Source of the DNA: Bacteroidota bacterium
GTDB taxonomy: Bacteria > Bacteroidota > Bacteroidia > B-17B0 > Aurantibacillaceae
Length of the DNA stretch: 64,000 nt
Assembly: GCA_017303905.1 (NCBI GenBank)
Contig: JAFLBH010000002.1
Span: forward strand, 186,001-250,000
Direction of reading: 5' to 3'
A program made the translations under genes and the position numbers. Within the stretch, counting starts at the first letter, position 1. The number at the start of each line of letters is the position of its first letter. Of this stretch, positions 16,848 through 24,813 are shown in pieces. The notes under the pieces are model-generated. The model saw nothing but the letters and a program-made list of their open reading frames with translations, ran no database searches and was not told where the DNA came from.

Positions 16848-18989
16848 ATGAATCAAAGTATTAAAGCTAATACATTAATTAAGGTATTAATATGGATTAC
16901 TGTTATCAGTAGTTTATTTGGGCAGTTATTTAAATTAATGCATTGGCCGGGCGCCAGTATATTAATGATGCTTGGTACCTTTGTACTTTGCTTTTTATAC
17001 ATCCCTTTGTATTTTATAGAGGCAAAAAAAGGTTTAGGAACAATTAAATCGAAATTGATCTTATTTGCTCAGAGCTTGGTTATATTTCTATTTGGACTAG
17101 GCTTTTTATTTAAAATCATGCATTGGCCGGGTTCGGGACTTTTATATGATTTAAATTACAGTATACTTTTCTTTGTTGTTACTCCCTATTCCATTTATCA
17201 CTTAATTAAATCCTACAAGAAAAGTATTTTAACTACACACGCGGTTTTTCTTGCAATATACTTTTTTGCGTTCAGCATGAGTTCACTTTTTATGTCGGGT
17301 TCAGGTAAAATAAACGTTAATCCTATTTATGTACAAGGAAATAACATGGAAAATGCCCTGCAATCGGCAAACGCACGTAATATTAACTTATATAATACAA
17401 TAAAAGATGCAGGTGTAAATGATTCTTTGTTCATCTCCATAAAAACTAAGAAATTAAAAGAATTATGCGACACTACTTCCGGATATATTCAGGACTTAAA
17501 ATCTGAGCTAATAAGCAAGTCAGCAGTAATGACGAAAGCTGACGCAGATTCACTGCCTTTTATATATATTAAGAGTCCTAATGAAATGGATATCCCAAAT
17601 TTAATATTGTTCGAAACGGGTGATCCAAAAACCTATAAATACTCAGCGTATCGATTAAAAAAGGTAATAAATAGTTTTAGAGACTCGCTTATTAGCCTGG
17701 TGAGTGAAGAAAAACGCATGGTAATTAGTGAAGGGATAAATTTATCGACTGAAAATTATGAAAGTACAGATGGAGAAATTATTCCGTGGGAAGTCGAAAA
17801 CTTTTCGCATACCCCGCTCTTGTCTGCAATTTATACCTTACTTTCCATACAGTATGAAATTAAAAATGCTGAGTACCAAATATTAATTGACATTCTGAAT
17901 TCAGAAAAACAAAACTTAAGCAGTAGCGTACAAAATAAAATATCTGAATTGAATTCGAATTATACAGAAAACAAAAAGCAAGAAGAGATTAGCAAATTAC
18001 AAAGTGAAAATGAAAAGCGTGAAGAAATGATTAGTCAGCGCGAAGAAGAACTAAATACACAAAAGCAAACCATTCTTGTATTTGTATTAATCACCTTGTT
18101 ATTCCTGGTAATGGTATTTTTTGTTGTAAGAAGTAACTATTTAAGAAAGCAGGCCAATAAAACTTTGTTGAGTCAGAAACAAATAATTGAAAAGCAAAAA
18201 GAAGAGGCAGAGCAACAAAAGCATGTAATTGAAGAAAAGCAAAAGGAAATAATAGATAGTATCTCATACGCAAAACGTTTACAAGAAGCCATTTTACCTC
18301 CTTCCAAATTCATTGATGAAAACGTACCTAATAATTTTGTTATATATCTTCCGAAGGATATTGTGGCCGGTGACTTTTATTGGGCTGAAAAAATTAATGA
18401 GCTTTTCTTTATTGCCGCGGCCGACAGCACCGGACATGGCGTACCGGGAGCGATGGTGAGCGTGGTTTGCAGTAATGCGCTTAATCGTACCGTAAAAGAG
18501 TTTAATATTACTGATACTGGAAAAATACTAGATAAAACCCGTGAGTTAGTTTTAGAGACTTTTTCAAAAAGTAGTAGTGATGTTAAAGATGGTATGGATA
18601 TTTCCTTGTTGTGCCTGGATATAAAGAATAAATTGATTCATTGGAGTGGTGCCAATAATCCACTTTGGTATTTGAGCAACAATGAACTCAACGAAATTAA
18701 AGCCGATAAGCAACCCGTTGGAAAAAGCGATCACGCGAAATCTTTTACAAGTCACCAATTAAGCTATAAAGAAGGAGATATTTTTTACTTATTTACAGAT
18801 GGACTTGCGGATCAATTTGGCGGACCAAAAGGAAAAAAATTCAAGTACAAACAATTTGAAGAACTACTAGTTTCTATTAGAAATAAATCCATGAACGAAC
18901 AAGCTCATGAAATCAAACGTAATTTCATGGATTGGAAAGGCGGACTAGAGCAAGTGGATGATGTTTGTGTGATTGGTATAAAATTATAA
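16848..18989 (+). CDS. GldL-like membrane domain fused to SpoIIE-type phosphatase
   Basis: A 713-residue protein. Its N-terminal third is a four-to-five-TM membrane module with two copies of the GldL-like signature: LFKLMHWPGA near residue 28 and LFKIMHWPGS near residue 87. A periplasmic or cytoplasmic region of about 250 residues follows, then a coiled coil (about 370-405), another TM helix (about 407-430) and a second coiled coil with the linker EIIDSISYAKRLQEAILP. The SpoIIE/PP2C domain starts with DIVAGDFYW (about 505) and carries the metal-site motifs DSTGHGVPGA, DGMDISLL and EQVDDV. It should dephosphorylate a Ser/Thr protein in the cytoplasm in response to a membrane signal. The substrate is unknown. 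Confidence 0.88.
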   Translation: MNQSIKANTLIKVLIWITVISSLFGQLFKLMHWPGASILMMLGTFVLCFLYIPLYFIEAKKGLGTIKSKLILFAQSLVIFLFGLGFLFKIMHWPGSGLLYDLNYSILFFVVTPYSIYHLIKSYKKSILTTHAVFLAIYFFAFSMSSLFMSGSGKINVNPIYVQGNNMENALQSANARNINLYNTIKDAGVNDSLFISIKTKKLKELCDTTSGYIQDLKSELISKSAVMTKADADSLPFIYIKSPNEMDIPNLILFETGDPKTYKYSAYRLKKVINSFRDSLISLVSEEKRMVISEGINLSTENYESTDGEIIPWEVENFSHTPLLSAIYTLLSIQYEIKNAEYQILIDILNSEKQNLSSSVQNKISELNSNYTENKKQEEISKLQSENEKREEMISQREEELNTQKQTILVFVLITLLFLVMVFFVVRSNYLRKQANKTLLSQKQIIEKQKEEAEQQKHVIEEKQKEIIDSISYAKRLQEAILPPSKFIDENVPNNFVIYLPKDIVAGDFYWAEKINELFFIAAADSTGHGVPGAMVSVVCSNALNRTVKEFNITDTGKILDKTRELVLETFSKSSSDVKDGMDISLLCLDIKNKLIHWSGANNPLWYLSNNELNEIKADKQPVGKSDHAKSFTSHQLSYKEGDIFYLFTDGLADQFGGPKGKKFKYKQFEELLVSIRNKSMNEQAHEIKRNFMDWKGGLEQVDDVCVIGIKL

Positions 18990-19001
18990 AACAAAAGAAG
19001 T

Positions 19002-19040
19002 TTAATGCGTAAATCAGATTAGATTTAAACGTTAATTTTT
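19002..19040 (+). terminator. Imperfect AT-rich hairpin after the SpoIIE gene
   Basis: Arms at 19003-19016 and 19021-19034 pair at 11 of 14 positions and are followed by TTTTT. The hairpin begins about 13 bases after the stop at 18989. It may terminate the GH9-to-phosphatase unit. AT-rich pairing makes the stability modest. Confidence 0.35.
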
Positions 19041-19250
19041 ATACCACTCATACATCATGATGTACTTGCTGTTACAAATACTTTCATATTGATTATTCCT
19101 TAAACTTTGAGTTTGATTAATTAATCTTCGCGCATACCTCTTGTTGAGTGTGACATTCTTATGTCCGTGTTTTATAATATGAGTATAAAGTTTGGTATTA
19201 ATATCCAGCATATCGGCATTAAAACTCTTTTTTGCTCGCTTAGTTTTCAT
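19032..19250 (-). CDS. Possible small basic protein
   Basis: A 72-residue reading frame counted from the internal ATG at 19250; a longer start at 19283 adds 11 residues. It is basic (MKTKRAKKSFNADM, GHKNVTLNKRYARRLINQ) and ends in YIMMYEWYKN. No family is recognised and no promoter or ribosome binding site is clear. It lies in a 424-base stretch (18990-19413) with no other supported gene. It could be real, since it is intact and not opposite another gene, but it could also be chance. Confidence 0.35.
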   Translation of the reverse strand: MKTKRAKKSFNADMLDINTKLYTHIIKHGHKNVTLNKRYARRLINQTQSLRNNQYESICNSKYIMMYEWYKN

Positions 19251-19399
19251 ATAATTGATTTTAAAACAAAATAAGTTATTCAATCTTATCTGAATAATAA
19301 TTTCCGATTATCAAACCATTAAGCAAACTCATAGAACAAGCTAACAATTCATTAAAACAAGCTTAATAAAAGCATAATGAACTAAAATCATAATGTTTT

Positions 19400-19407
19400 T
19401 ACTTTTG
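19400..19407 (+). promoter_or_regulatory. Putative -7 element directly before a 35-codon ORF
   Basis: TACTTTTG matches TAnnTTTG and ends 6 bases before an ATG, so transcription would begin at or next to the start codon (a leaderless message). No -33 box is obvious. Confidence 0.35.
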
Positions 19408-19413
19408 TACAGG

Positions 19414-19521
19414 ATGAACTTTGTAAACACATACAAAAGAAGTAGAAGATGGGAATTCCTATGGTACGGTATTATTATAGGTTTTACAATTGGAATTATT
19501 GCCGGAAATCTCATTTTTTAA
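19414..19521 (+). CDS. Putative 35-residue single-TM miniprotein
   Basis: An intact 35-codon frame. It has a basic N-terminus (YKRSRRWEF) followed by one hydrophobic helix, LWYGIIIGFTIGIIAGNLIF, and a stop. The positive-inside N-terminus and glycine-zipper-like spacing (G..G...G..AG) are what a genuine small membrane protein would show. A -7 element ends 6 bases before its ATG. Its last 11 bases overlap the convergent SRPBCC gene. No homologue is known to me, so the call rests on composition and context only. Confidence 0.42.
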   Translation: MNFVNTYKRSRRWEFLWYGIIIGFTIGIIAGNLIF

Positions 19522-19987
19522 TCGATTGTGCCCCATATAATTCTTCAACCTTCCTGCGCCTATAGCTAAAAATATCGTCGAGTTTCGGTTTAATTAGTAT
19601 TGGGTTGAATGTCTTACCAAATAAACCAAATGGTGCTTGATAATTTACAATATCGGTCATTAAAACTCCGCCATCAATTTCCTTTAAATGATGTTGATGA
19701 TGCCACAATTTGTAGGGCCCTACCCTTTGCTCATCAACAAAAAATTCAAAATCGCGTACGTGAGTAATTTCTGTTACCCACGTCATGGGGATATTCAATA
19801 GTGGCCTTACCTTGTAAGTAATTATCATGCCAGGATACATCTTTTCCGGTAAATCTTCGGTAAGGACTTCAAACCCCATGTACTCAGGCGTTATTAGTTT
19901 TAAGTTATATGGAGAAGAAATAAACTCCCATACAGTATGAATAGGCGCAGGTATTTTTTGTATTTGCTGTAGAGTGTAGATAGACAT
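19511..19987 (-). CDS. SRPBCC (START-like) ligand-binding protein
   Basis: A 158-residue SRPBCC-fold protein. It begins with the strand QQIQKIPAPIHTVWEFISSPYNLKLITP, typical of the family's first strand and helix pair. It then has EKMYPGMIITYKVRPLL and WVTEITHVRDFEFFVDEQR, and ends in the long C-terminal helix. The segment RVGPYKLWHHQHHLKEIDGGVLMTDIV is typical of the 'cell division inhibitor/SRPBCC' subgroup. It should bind a hydrophobic ligand in the cytoplasm; the ligand is unknown. It lies 45 bases downstream of the polyphosphate/c-di-AMP operon and could be its last gene. Confidence 0.8.
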   Translation of the reverse strand: MSIYTLQQIQKIPAPIHTVWEFISSPYNLKLITPEYMGFEVLTEDLPEKMYPGMIITYKVRPLLNIPMTWVTEITHVRDFEFFVDEQRVGPYKLWHHQHHLKEIDGGVLMTDIVNYQAPFGLFGKTFNPILIKPKLDDIFSYRRRKVEELYGAQSIKK

Positions 19988-20032
19988 AACAGAACAACAA
20001 ATACAAGAAGAAAATGTTTACGGATTAACGAA

Positions 20033-21229
20033 TTAATCTTGCTTAAAACTTAATTTAAAAACTAAGCCGTTTTGATTGCTGAACTCATACTTACCTTCTA
20101 ATTGCTCCGTTAATGATTTAATAAGTTCAATACCTAAGGCATTGGGCTTATTTAAAGCTTGTTCACTAATACCGGGTCCGTTATCTTTTACGATTAAATT
20201 TATTGACTTACCGATTCTTTTTAGTACAATTAAAACTTGAATGCTCTTCTCATTAGATCCGGCGTGTTTATAGGCGTTTGTGATTAGCTCATTTAATATT
20301 AATCCGCAAGGAATAGCGTTGCTTAATTCCAGATTAATATTCTCAGCCTCTATCGTAACATTTAGTTCCTTGGATCCTCCCAGAGAGTGTTTAATATCCT
20401 TAACCAAATCATAAATATAATCCTTAAAATTTAAGCTCTCCAGGTTTTTGCTATTATACATTTTCTGATGCACAAGAGCCATAGAGTATACTCTGTTACG
20501 GCAATCATCCAATGCTTCTTGAACTTCAGATGATGCAGACATATCCTTTTTTAAACTTAACAAGCTTGTAACGATGTTCATATTGTTCTTAACCCTGTGA
20601 TAAACTTCTGCCAATAAAACCTCCTTTTCATGAAGCATGTTTTTAATGCGTCGTTCCTGACTCATCGACTCGGTAACCACAACAATAATAAATGCAATGA
20701 CAGTCACAAAACTTAAAATAATCATAAATGTACTTAAGTCTTGAATCGTTTCTTTAGACAAGGGAGATTCAAACCAATGATACCTGTAGCTAAGCACAAT
20801 CACAACTGCACAAACAACAACTAGTGAGCTTAAAATGATCAAATGCTTTAACAATTCTCGACGACCAAGTAACTGAACCATACTGATAATAACAGGAAAG
20901 AAAAACAAAAGAATAAATGAGTCTTTCCCCATATGGAGATTAAATGCGGTTAAATAAATGTAACCAACAATATAAAACCAGTAAACTGCCCAAATAACAT
21001 TCTTGTATTTGTTGAACACAAAAACAAGTGGTCCGATAACTAAAACGGTGATACATTCTAAGTTAAATTGCGGTAAACCAATTAAGCTAAAAAACACAAC
21101 GCCGATAATATTATTGAGAAGTGCTATAATCGTAATTGCATTCAGCTTACGTATCAGGTAAACTTCCCAAGTTTGTAAGCCGGGCTTTACACCTATATTT
21201 ACTATTTTATCTAAGAAGGCCCTTATCAT
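20033..21229 (-). CDS. Membrane sensor histidine kinase, HisKA_2 type
   Basis: A 398-residue kinase. Six or seven TM helices (residues about 28-190) form a 7TM-like input module without a large periplasmic loop. They are followed by the HisKA_2 dimerisation motif EVYHRVKNNMNIVTSLLSLK (phospho-His near residue 212) and a HATPase_c domain (N-box LILNELITNAYKHAGS, G1 VKDNGPGIS). It should phosphorylate a response regulator that is not next to it. Its start overlaps the ABC-F stop as TAATG, so it is part of the polyphosphate/c-di-AMP operon. It belongs to the same kinase class as the one at 29111. Confidence 0.88.
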   Translation of the reverse strand: MIRAFLDKIVNIGVKPGLQTWEVYLIRKLNAITIIALLNNIIGVVFFSLIGLPQFNLECITVLVIGPLVFVFNKYKNVIWAVYWFYIVGYIYLTAFNLHMGKDSFILLFFFPVIISMVQLLGRRELLKHLIILSSLVVVCAVVIVLSYRYHWFESPLSKETIQDLSTFMIILSFVTVIAFIIVVVTESMSQERRIKNMLHEKEVLLAEVYHRVKNNMNIVTSLLSLKKDMSASSEVQEALDDCRNRVYSMALVHQKMYNSKNLESLNFKDYIYDLVKDIKHSLGGSKELNVTIEAENINLELSNAIPCGLILNELITNAYKHAGSNEKSIQVLIVLKRIGKSINLIVKDNGPGISEQALNKPNALGIELIKSLTEQLEGKYEFSNQNGLVFKLSFKQD

Positions 21230-23112
21230 TATGCCATTTTCTCTTGCAATTCAAGCCAGCGCATGGTTTTTTCCTCAAGAGTTTCATTATTAATTTTTAA
21301 ATCATTACTTAATTTCTGTAAAGCCTCGTACGCGGTGGTAGTCCCCATACTGTTTTCTAACTCAACCTTCTTTTTTTCTAGTATACCAATCTCTTTTTCT
21401 ATTAATTCCAATTCTCTTTGTTCTTTATAACTTAAGCGCTTGGTATCGGATATTGGTTTGGTTTCGATGTCTTTTACAGGTTCGGGCTCTACTTTTGGTA
21501 ATTTGCTTTCTTCTTTTTGTTCCTGTTTCCATTCGCGGTATTCGGTATAATTACCTGGATAGTCTTTGATAACGCCATTTCCTTCGAACACAAAAACATG
21601 ATCAACTAACTTATCAATAAAGTAACGGTCGTGAGAAACTATAAGCACGCAGCCACCAAAATCAGCCAAAAACTCTTCCAATACTTGTAATGTCACAATA
21701 TCCAAATCATTGGTTGGTTCATCCAGAATTAAAAAATTCGGATTCTTTTGAAGTACGGTTAATAAATACAAGCGCCTTTTCTCCCCGCCACTCAATTTAC
21801 TTACGTAATTGTATTGCATGTCGGGAGGAAAATTAAATCTGGTCAATAATTGAGAAGCGGATAGCTGTGTTCCGTTAGCAAGCGGAATAAAATCAGCAAT
21901 ATCGCGCACCACTTCAATCACACGTTTATCTTCACTTACCTTAATTCCCGCTTGAGAGTAATATCCGAACACCACCGTTTCACCGGTTTGTACTTTACCG
22001 GAATCAACTTGCTCTATTCCTTGCAGTATATTTAAAAAAGTACTCTTCCCTACTCCGTTCTTTCCAATAATTCCAATTTTCTCTCCCTTTTTAAATGTAT
22101 AGGTAAAAGGTTCAAGTATCTTTTTTGCGCCGAATGATTTGGAAATTTTCACTAACTCCAAAATTTTAGAACCCAATCTTTCCATTTTCACGCTCAGTTC
22201 AACTTGCTTATCTATGCGCTTTTGTTTTGCTTTTTGCGCTACATCATCGAAGGCATCAACACGTGCCTTCGCTTTGGTTCCTCTTGCTTTAGGCATTTTA
22301 CGCACCCATTCCAATTCGCGACGATACAAATTACGGGCTTTATCAATCTCAGCATTCAGCATTTGCTCTCTTTCAGCTTTCTTAACCACAAAATATTCGT
22401 AATTGCCCTTGTATTCAAAAAGCTTTCCGCCATCCAATTCAATAACCGTATTACATACTTCATCTAAAAAGTAACGGTCGTGAGTAACCAATAAAATACT
22501 GATTTGTTCCTTGGCTATATAATGCTCTAACCATTCAATCATGTCGATGTCCAAATGATTGGTTGGTTCATCCATGATGAGTAAATCCGGTTTATTAATT
22601 AAAACCTGAGCAAGCGCCAAACGTTTTTTTTGTCCGCCGCTTAGCGTTTTAATTTTTTGTTCCACATCATGTAATTCGAGTCTGGAAAGAATTTCCTTAA
22701 TTGTTTTCTCATAATCCCAGGCGTTCTGCTCATTCATGTCTCGTAAAGCGCTTTCCAACAAATTTGCCGCGCTGGCATGTCCTTCTTCAGATAGTTTCAA
22801 TGCCTTCTCGTAATTTTTAATACAAGCAGTTAATTTATTATCGGCTGAAAAAACATGATCGATGATGCTCAACTCTTCGTTCAAGACAATGTCCTGATCT
22901 AAAAACGAAACCGTAATATCTTTTCGAAAAACAACGTCACCGGAGTCGGCAATTTCTTTTCCCTTTAAAATTTTAAACAAGGTGGATTTACCACTTCCGT
23001 TTTTTGCCACGAGAGCTACTTTATCACCTTCATTGATGCCAAACGATATTTTGGTAAAAAGCACACGATCGCCATATGACTTTGATAGGTTGTTTACAGA
23101 GAGCAAGTTCAT
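21229..23112 (-). CDS. ABC-F family ATPase (Uup-like)
   Basis: A 627-residue soluble protein with two ABC domains and no TM helices. Walker A sites are AKNGSGKSTLF and GKNGVGKSTFLNIL; signatures are LSGGQKKRLALAQ and LSGGEKRRLYLL; Walker B/D-loops are DEPTNHLD and DEPTNDLD. A C-terminal coiled-coil extension (YKEQRELELIEKEIGILEKKK to WLELQEKMA) is typical of Uup-like members, which act on stalled ribosomes or branched DNA. The charged inter-domain linker contains RRELEWVRKMPKARGTKAKAR. The gene lies 9 bases after cdaA and overlaps the kinase start. Confidence 0.9.
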   Translation of the reverse strand: MNLLSVNNLSKSYGDRVLFTKISFGINEGDKVALVAKNGSGKSTLFKILKGKEIADSGDVVFRKDITVSFLDQDIVLNEELSIIDHVFSADNKLTACIKNYEKALKLSEEGHASAANLLESALRDMNEQNAWDYEKTIKEILSRLELHDVEQKIKTLSGGQKKRLALAQVLINKPDLLIMDEPTNHLDIDMIEWLEHYIAKEQISILLVTHDRYFLDEVCNTVIELDGGKLFEYKGNYEYFVVKKAEREQMLNAEIDKARNLYRRELEWVRKMPKARGTKAKARVDAFDDVAQKAKQKRIDKQVELSVKMERLGSKILELVKISKSFGAKKILEPFTYTFKKGEKIGIIGKNGVGKSTFLNILQGIEQVDSGKVQTGETVVFGYYSQAGIKVSEDKRVIEVVRDIADFIPLANGTQLSASQLLTRFNFPPDMQYNYVSKLSGGEKRRLYLLTVLQKNPNFLILDEPTNDLDIVTLQVLEEFLADFGGCVLIVSHDRYFIDKLVDHVFVFEGNGVIKDYPGNYTEYREWKQEQKEESKLPKVEPEPVKDIETKPISDTKRLSYKEQRELELIEKEIGILEKKKVELENSMGTTTAYEALQKLSNDLKINNETLEEKTMRWLELQEKMA

Positions 23113-23121
23113 AAGGCAGAA

Positions 23122-23922
23122 TTATCTAATATTTTTTTCGAGTAAGAATCTTAATTTTTCGCGGGTTAAACCGGCATTAATTTCTCCATGAGTAGTTAGA
23201 GAAACAGCACCGGTTTGTTCGGAAACGCTGATAGCAATTGCATCCGTTGTTTCAGTAATACCAACGGCAGCACGGTGACGCATGCCATAATTAGCCGGAA
23301 AATTTTCTTTTTCGGTAACCGGCAAAACACAACGAGCGGCTACAATTCTGTTGTTTATAATGATGACAGCCCCATCGTGAAGCGGTGAGTTTTTAAAGAA
23401 AATATTCTCGAGCATACGTGCAGTTAAAGCGGAATCCACCTTTTCGCCGGAATTAATGTAAAACTTTAAATCAGACTTTCTGGAAATAATAATTAAAGCG
23501 CCGGTTTTGGTTTCACTCATATTAAAACAGGCGGTAATCAATTCATCCACATCTAATTCAATTCCCTCTTCTGCCTTATTAATGTTAAACTTTAGAATAT
23601 TTCTCCAATTCCTGCTTCTGATAAATTCATTGGAACCAATGTATAACAAAAACTTCCTTATCTCCTGTTGAAACACAACCATGATGGCAATAACTCCTAC
23701 ATTGACAAATTTTCCCATCAAGGAACTAAGTAATTTCAGTTCAAACGCTTTTGTCACAATCCACACCACATAGATTAGGGCTAATCCGATAAAAATATTT
23801 ACGGCGGATGTGCCCTTCACCATATTATAAAGCAAATAAAGGATAATGGCTACTAAAAGTATGTCGATGGCATCGGTGATTCCGAAATGAATAAATAAAA
23901 TATAAAGCTTAGTCAGATACAT
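23122..23922 (-). CDS. cdaA: Diadenylate cyclase CdaA (c-di-AMP synthase)
   Basis: A 266-residue CdaA-type enzyme. Three N-terminal TM helices (about residues 17-33, 41-59, 71-86) anchor it in the inner membrane, followed by a DisA_N/DAC domain. The two active-site motifs are intact: DGA at 183-185 (SPLHDGAVIII) and RHR at 215-217 (YGMRHRAAVG), with SEQTGAVSL completing the ATP site. It makes the second messenger c-di-AMP from two ATP. In this operon it lies 3 bases after ppx and 9 bases before the ABC-F gene, so it is co-expressed with polyphosphate enzymes. Confidence 0.94.
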   Translation of the reverse strand: MYLTKLYILFIHFGITDAIDILLVAIILYLLYNMVKGTSAVNIFIGLALIYVVWIVTKAFELKLLSSLMGKFVNVGVIAIMVVFQQEIRKFLLYIGSNEFIRSRNWRNILKFNINKAEEGIELDVDELITACFNMSETKTGALIIISRKSDLKFYINSGEKVDSALTARMLENIFFKNSPLHDGAVIIINNRIVAARCVLPVTEKENFPANYGMRHRAAVGITETTDAIAISVSEQTGAVSLTTHGEINAGLTREKLRFLLEKNIR

Positions 23923-23925
23923 CTT

Positions 23926-24813
23926 TTATTTACTCTTCTTTTTATAGTTATCATACATATCATGTACAATTCCATCCGATAAACCAATTTGAGGAACGAA
24001 CACTTTTTCAATATCGGCTGTTTTCATCACCGTTAAGAAAATTTTAGCGGCGGGGATAATTACGTCGGCACGATCGGGTTTAAGACCTAATCTTTCAACA
24101 CGTTCTTCATAGGTGTATGAATTAAGCATGTCATATAAGTCTTTGAGTTTATCGTAATTCAGATGCTTAGTTTCCTTTTTGTTGATCATTTTAAACATCT
24201 TATTGATATTTCCGCCGGAGCCAATCGCATATAACGGATGAATACCAACTGTGCTTCGCTTCAACCAAGCCTTCATTTCCTCCCACTCTTCTTTATTTAC
24301 TTTATCCAACAACATCCTTACTGTACCAATGTTAAAAGATTTGGCGGCTATTACTTTTTGATTGAAATACAAGGTGAGCTCTGTACTTCCACCACCCACG
24401 TCGATGTATAAATAAGCAAACTTCGGATTTAATATTTGTTCGATATGATTCGAAAAAACCAAGGCAGCTTCCAATTTACCATCAATAATCTCCACATTGA
24501 GTCCTGATTCTTGTTTAGCACGGGAAATTATTTCTTGTCCGTTTGCAGCATCACGCATAGCACTGGTAGCAACGGCTCTTACACCATCAACCTGATAAGC
24601 CTTTATTAATTCGTTAAAACCCTTTAATGAGGTGATTAAACGCTCTTCTTTTGCTGAAGAAATTTTTCCTTTTAAAAATACATCTTCTCCTAAACGAATA
24701 GGCATACGGATTAATTCTTCTTTATGGAAATGAGGTTTACCTTCCAGCTCATACACCCTGCAAAACAAGAGTCGAATAGCGTTACTTCCAATATCTACTG
24801 CTGCAAAAACCAT
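23926..24813 (-). CDS. ppx: Ppx/GppA-family exopolyphosphatase
   Basis: A 295-residue enzyme of the ASKHA-fold Ppx/GppA family, limited to the catalytic core with no C-terminal HD-like domain. Motifs are VDIGSNAIRLLFCRV (phosphate-1), VATSAMRDAANG, the catalytic glutamate region IIDGKLEAALVF, LYIDVGGGSTELTLY (phosphate-2) and IGSGGNINKM. It hydrolyses polyphosphate from the end, or possibly pppGpp. Its start overlaps the ppk1 stop (TAATG), and cdaA follows after 3 bases. The core-only length fits other Bacteroidota Ppx proteins. Confidence 0.92.
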   Translation of the reverse strand: MVFAAVDIGSNAIRLLFCRVYELEGKPHFHKEELIRMPIRLGEDVFLKGKISSAKEERLITSLKGFNELIKAYQVDGVRAVATSAMRDAANGQEIISRAKQESGLNVEIIDGKLEAALVFSNHIEQILNPKFAYLYIDVGGGSTELTLYFNQKVIAAKSFNIGTVRMLLDKVNKEEWEEMKAWLKRSTVGIHPLYAIGSGGNINKMFKMINKKETKHLNYDKLKDLYDMLNSYTYEERVERLGLKPDRADVIIPAAKIFLTVMKTADIEKVFVPQIGLSDGIVHDMYDNYKKKSK

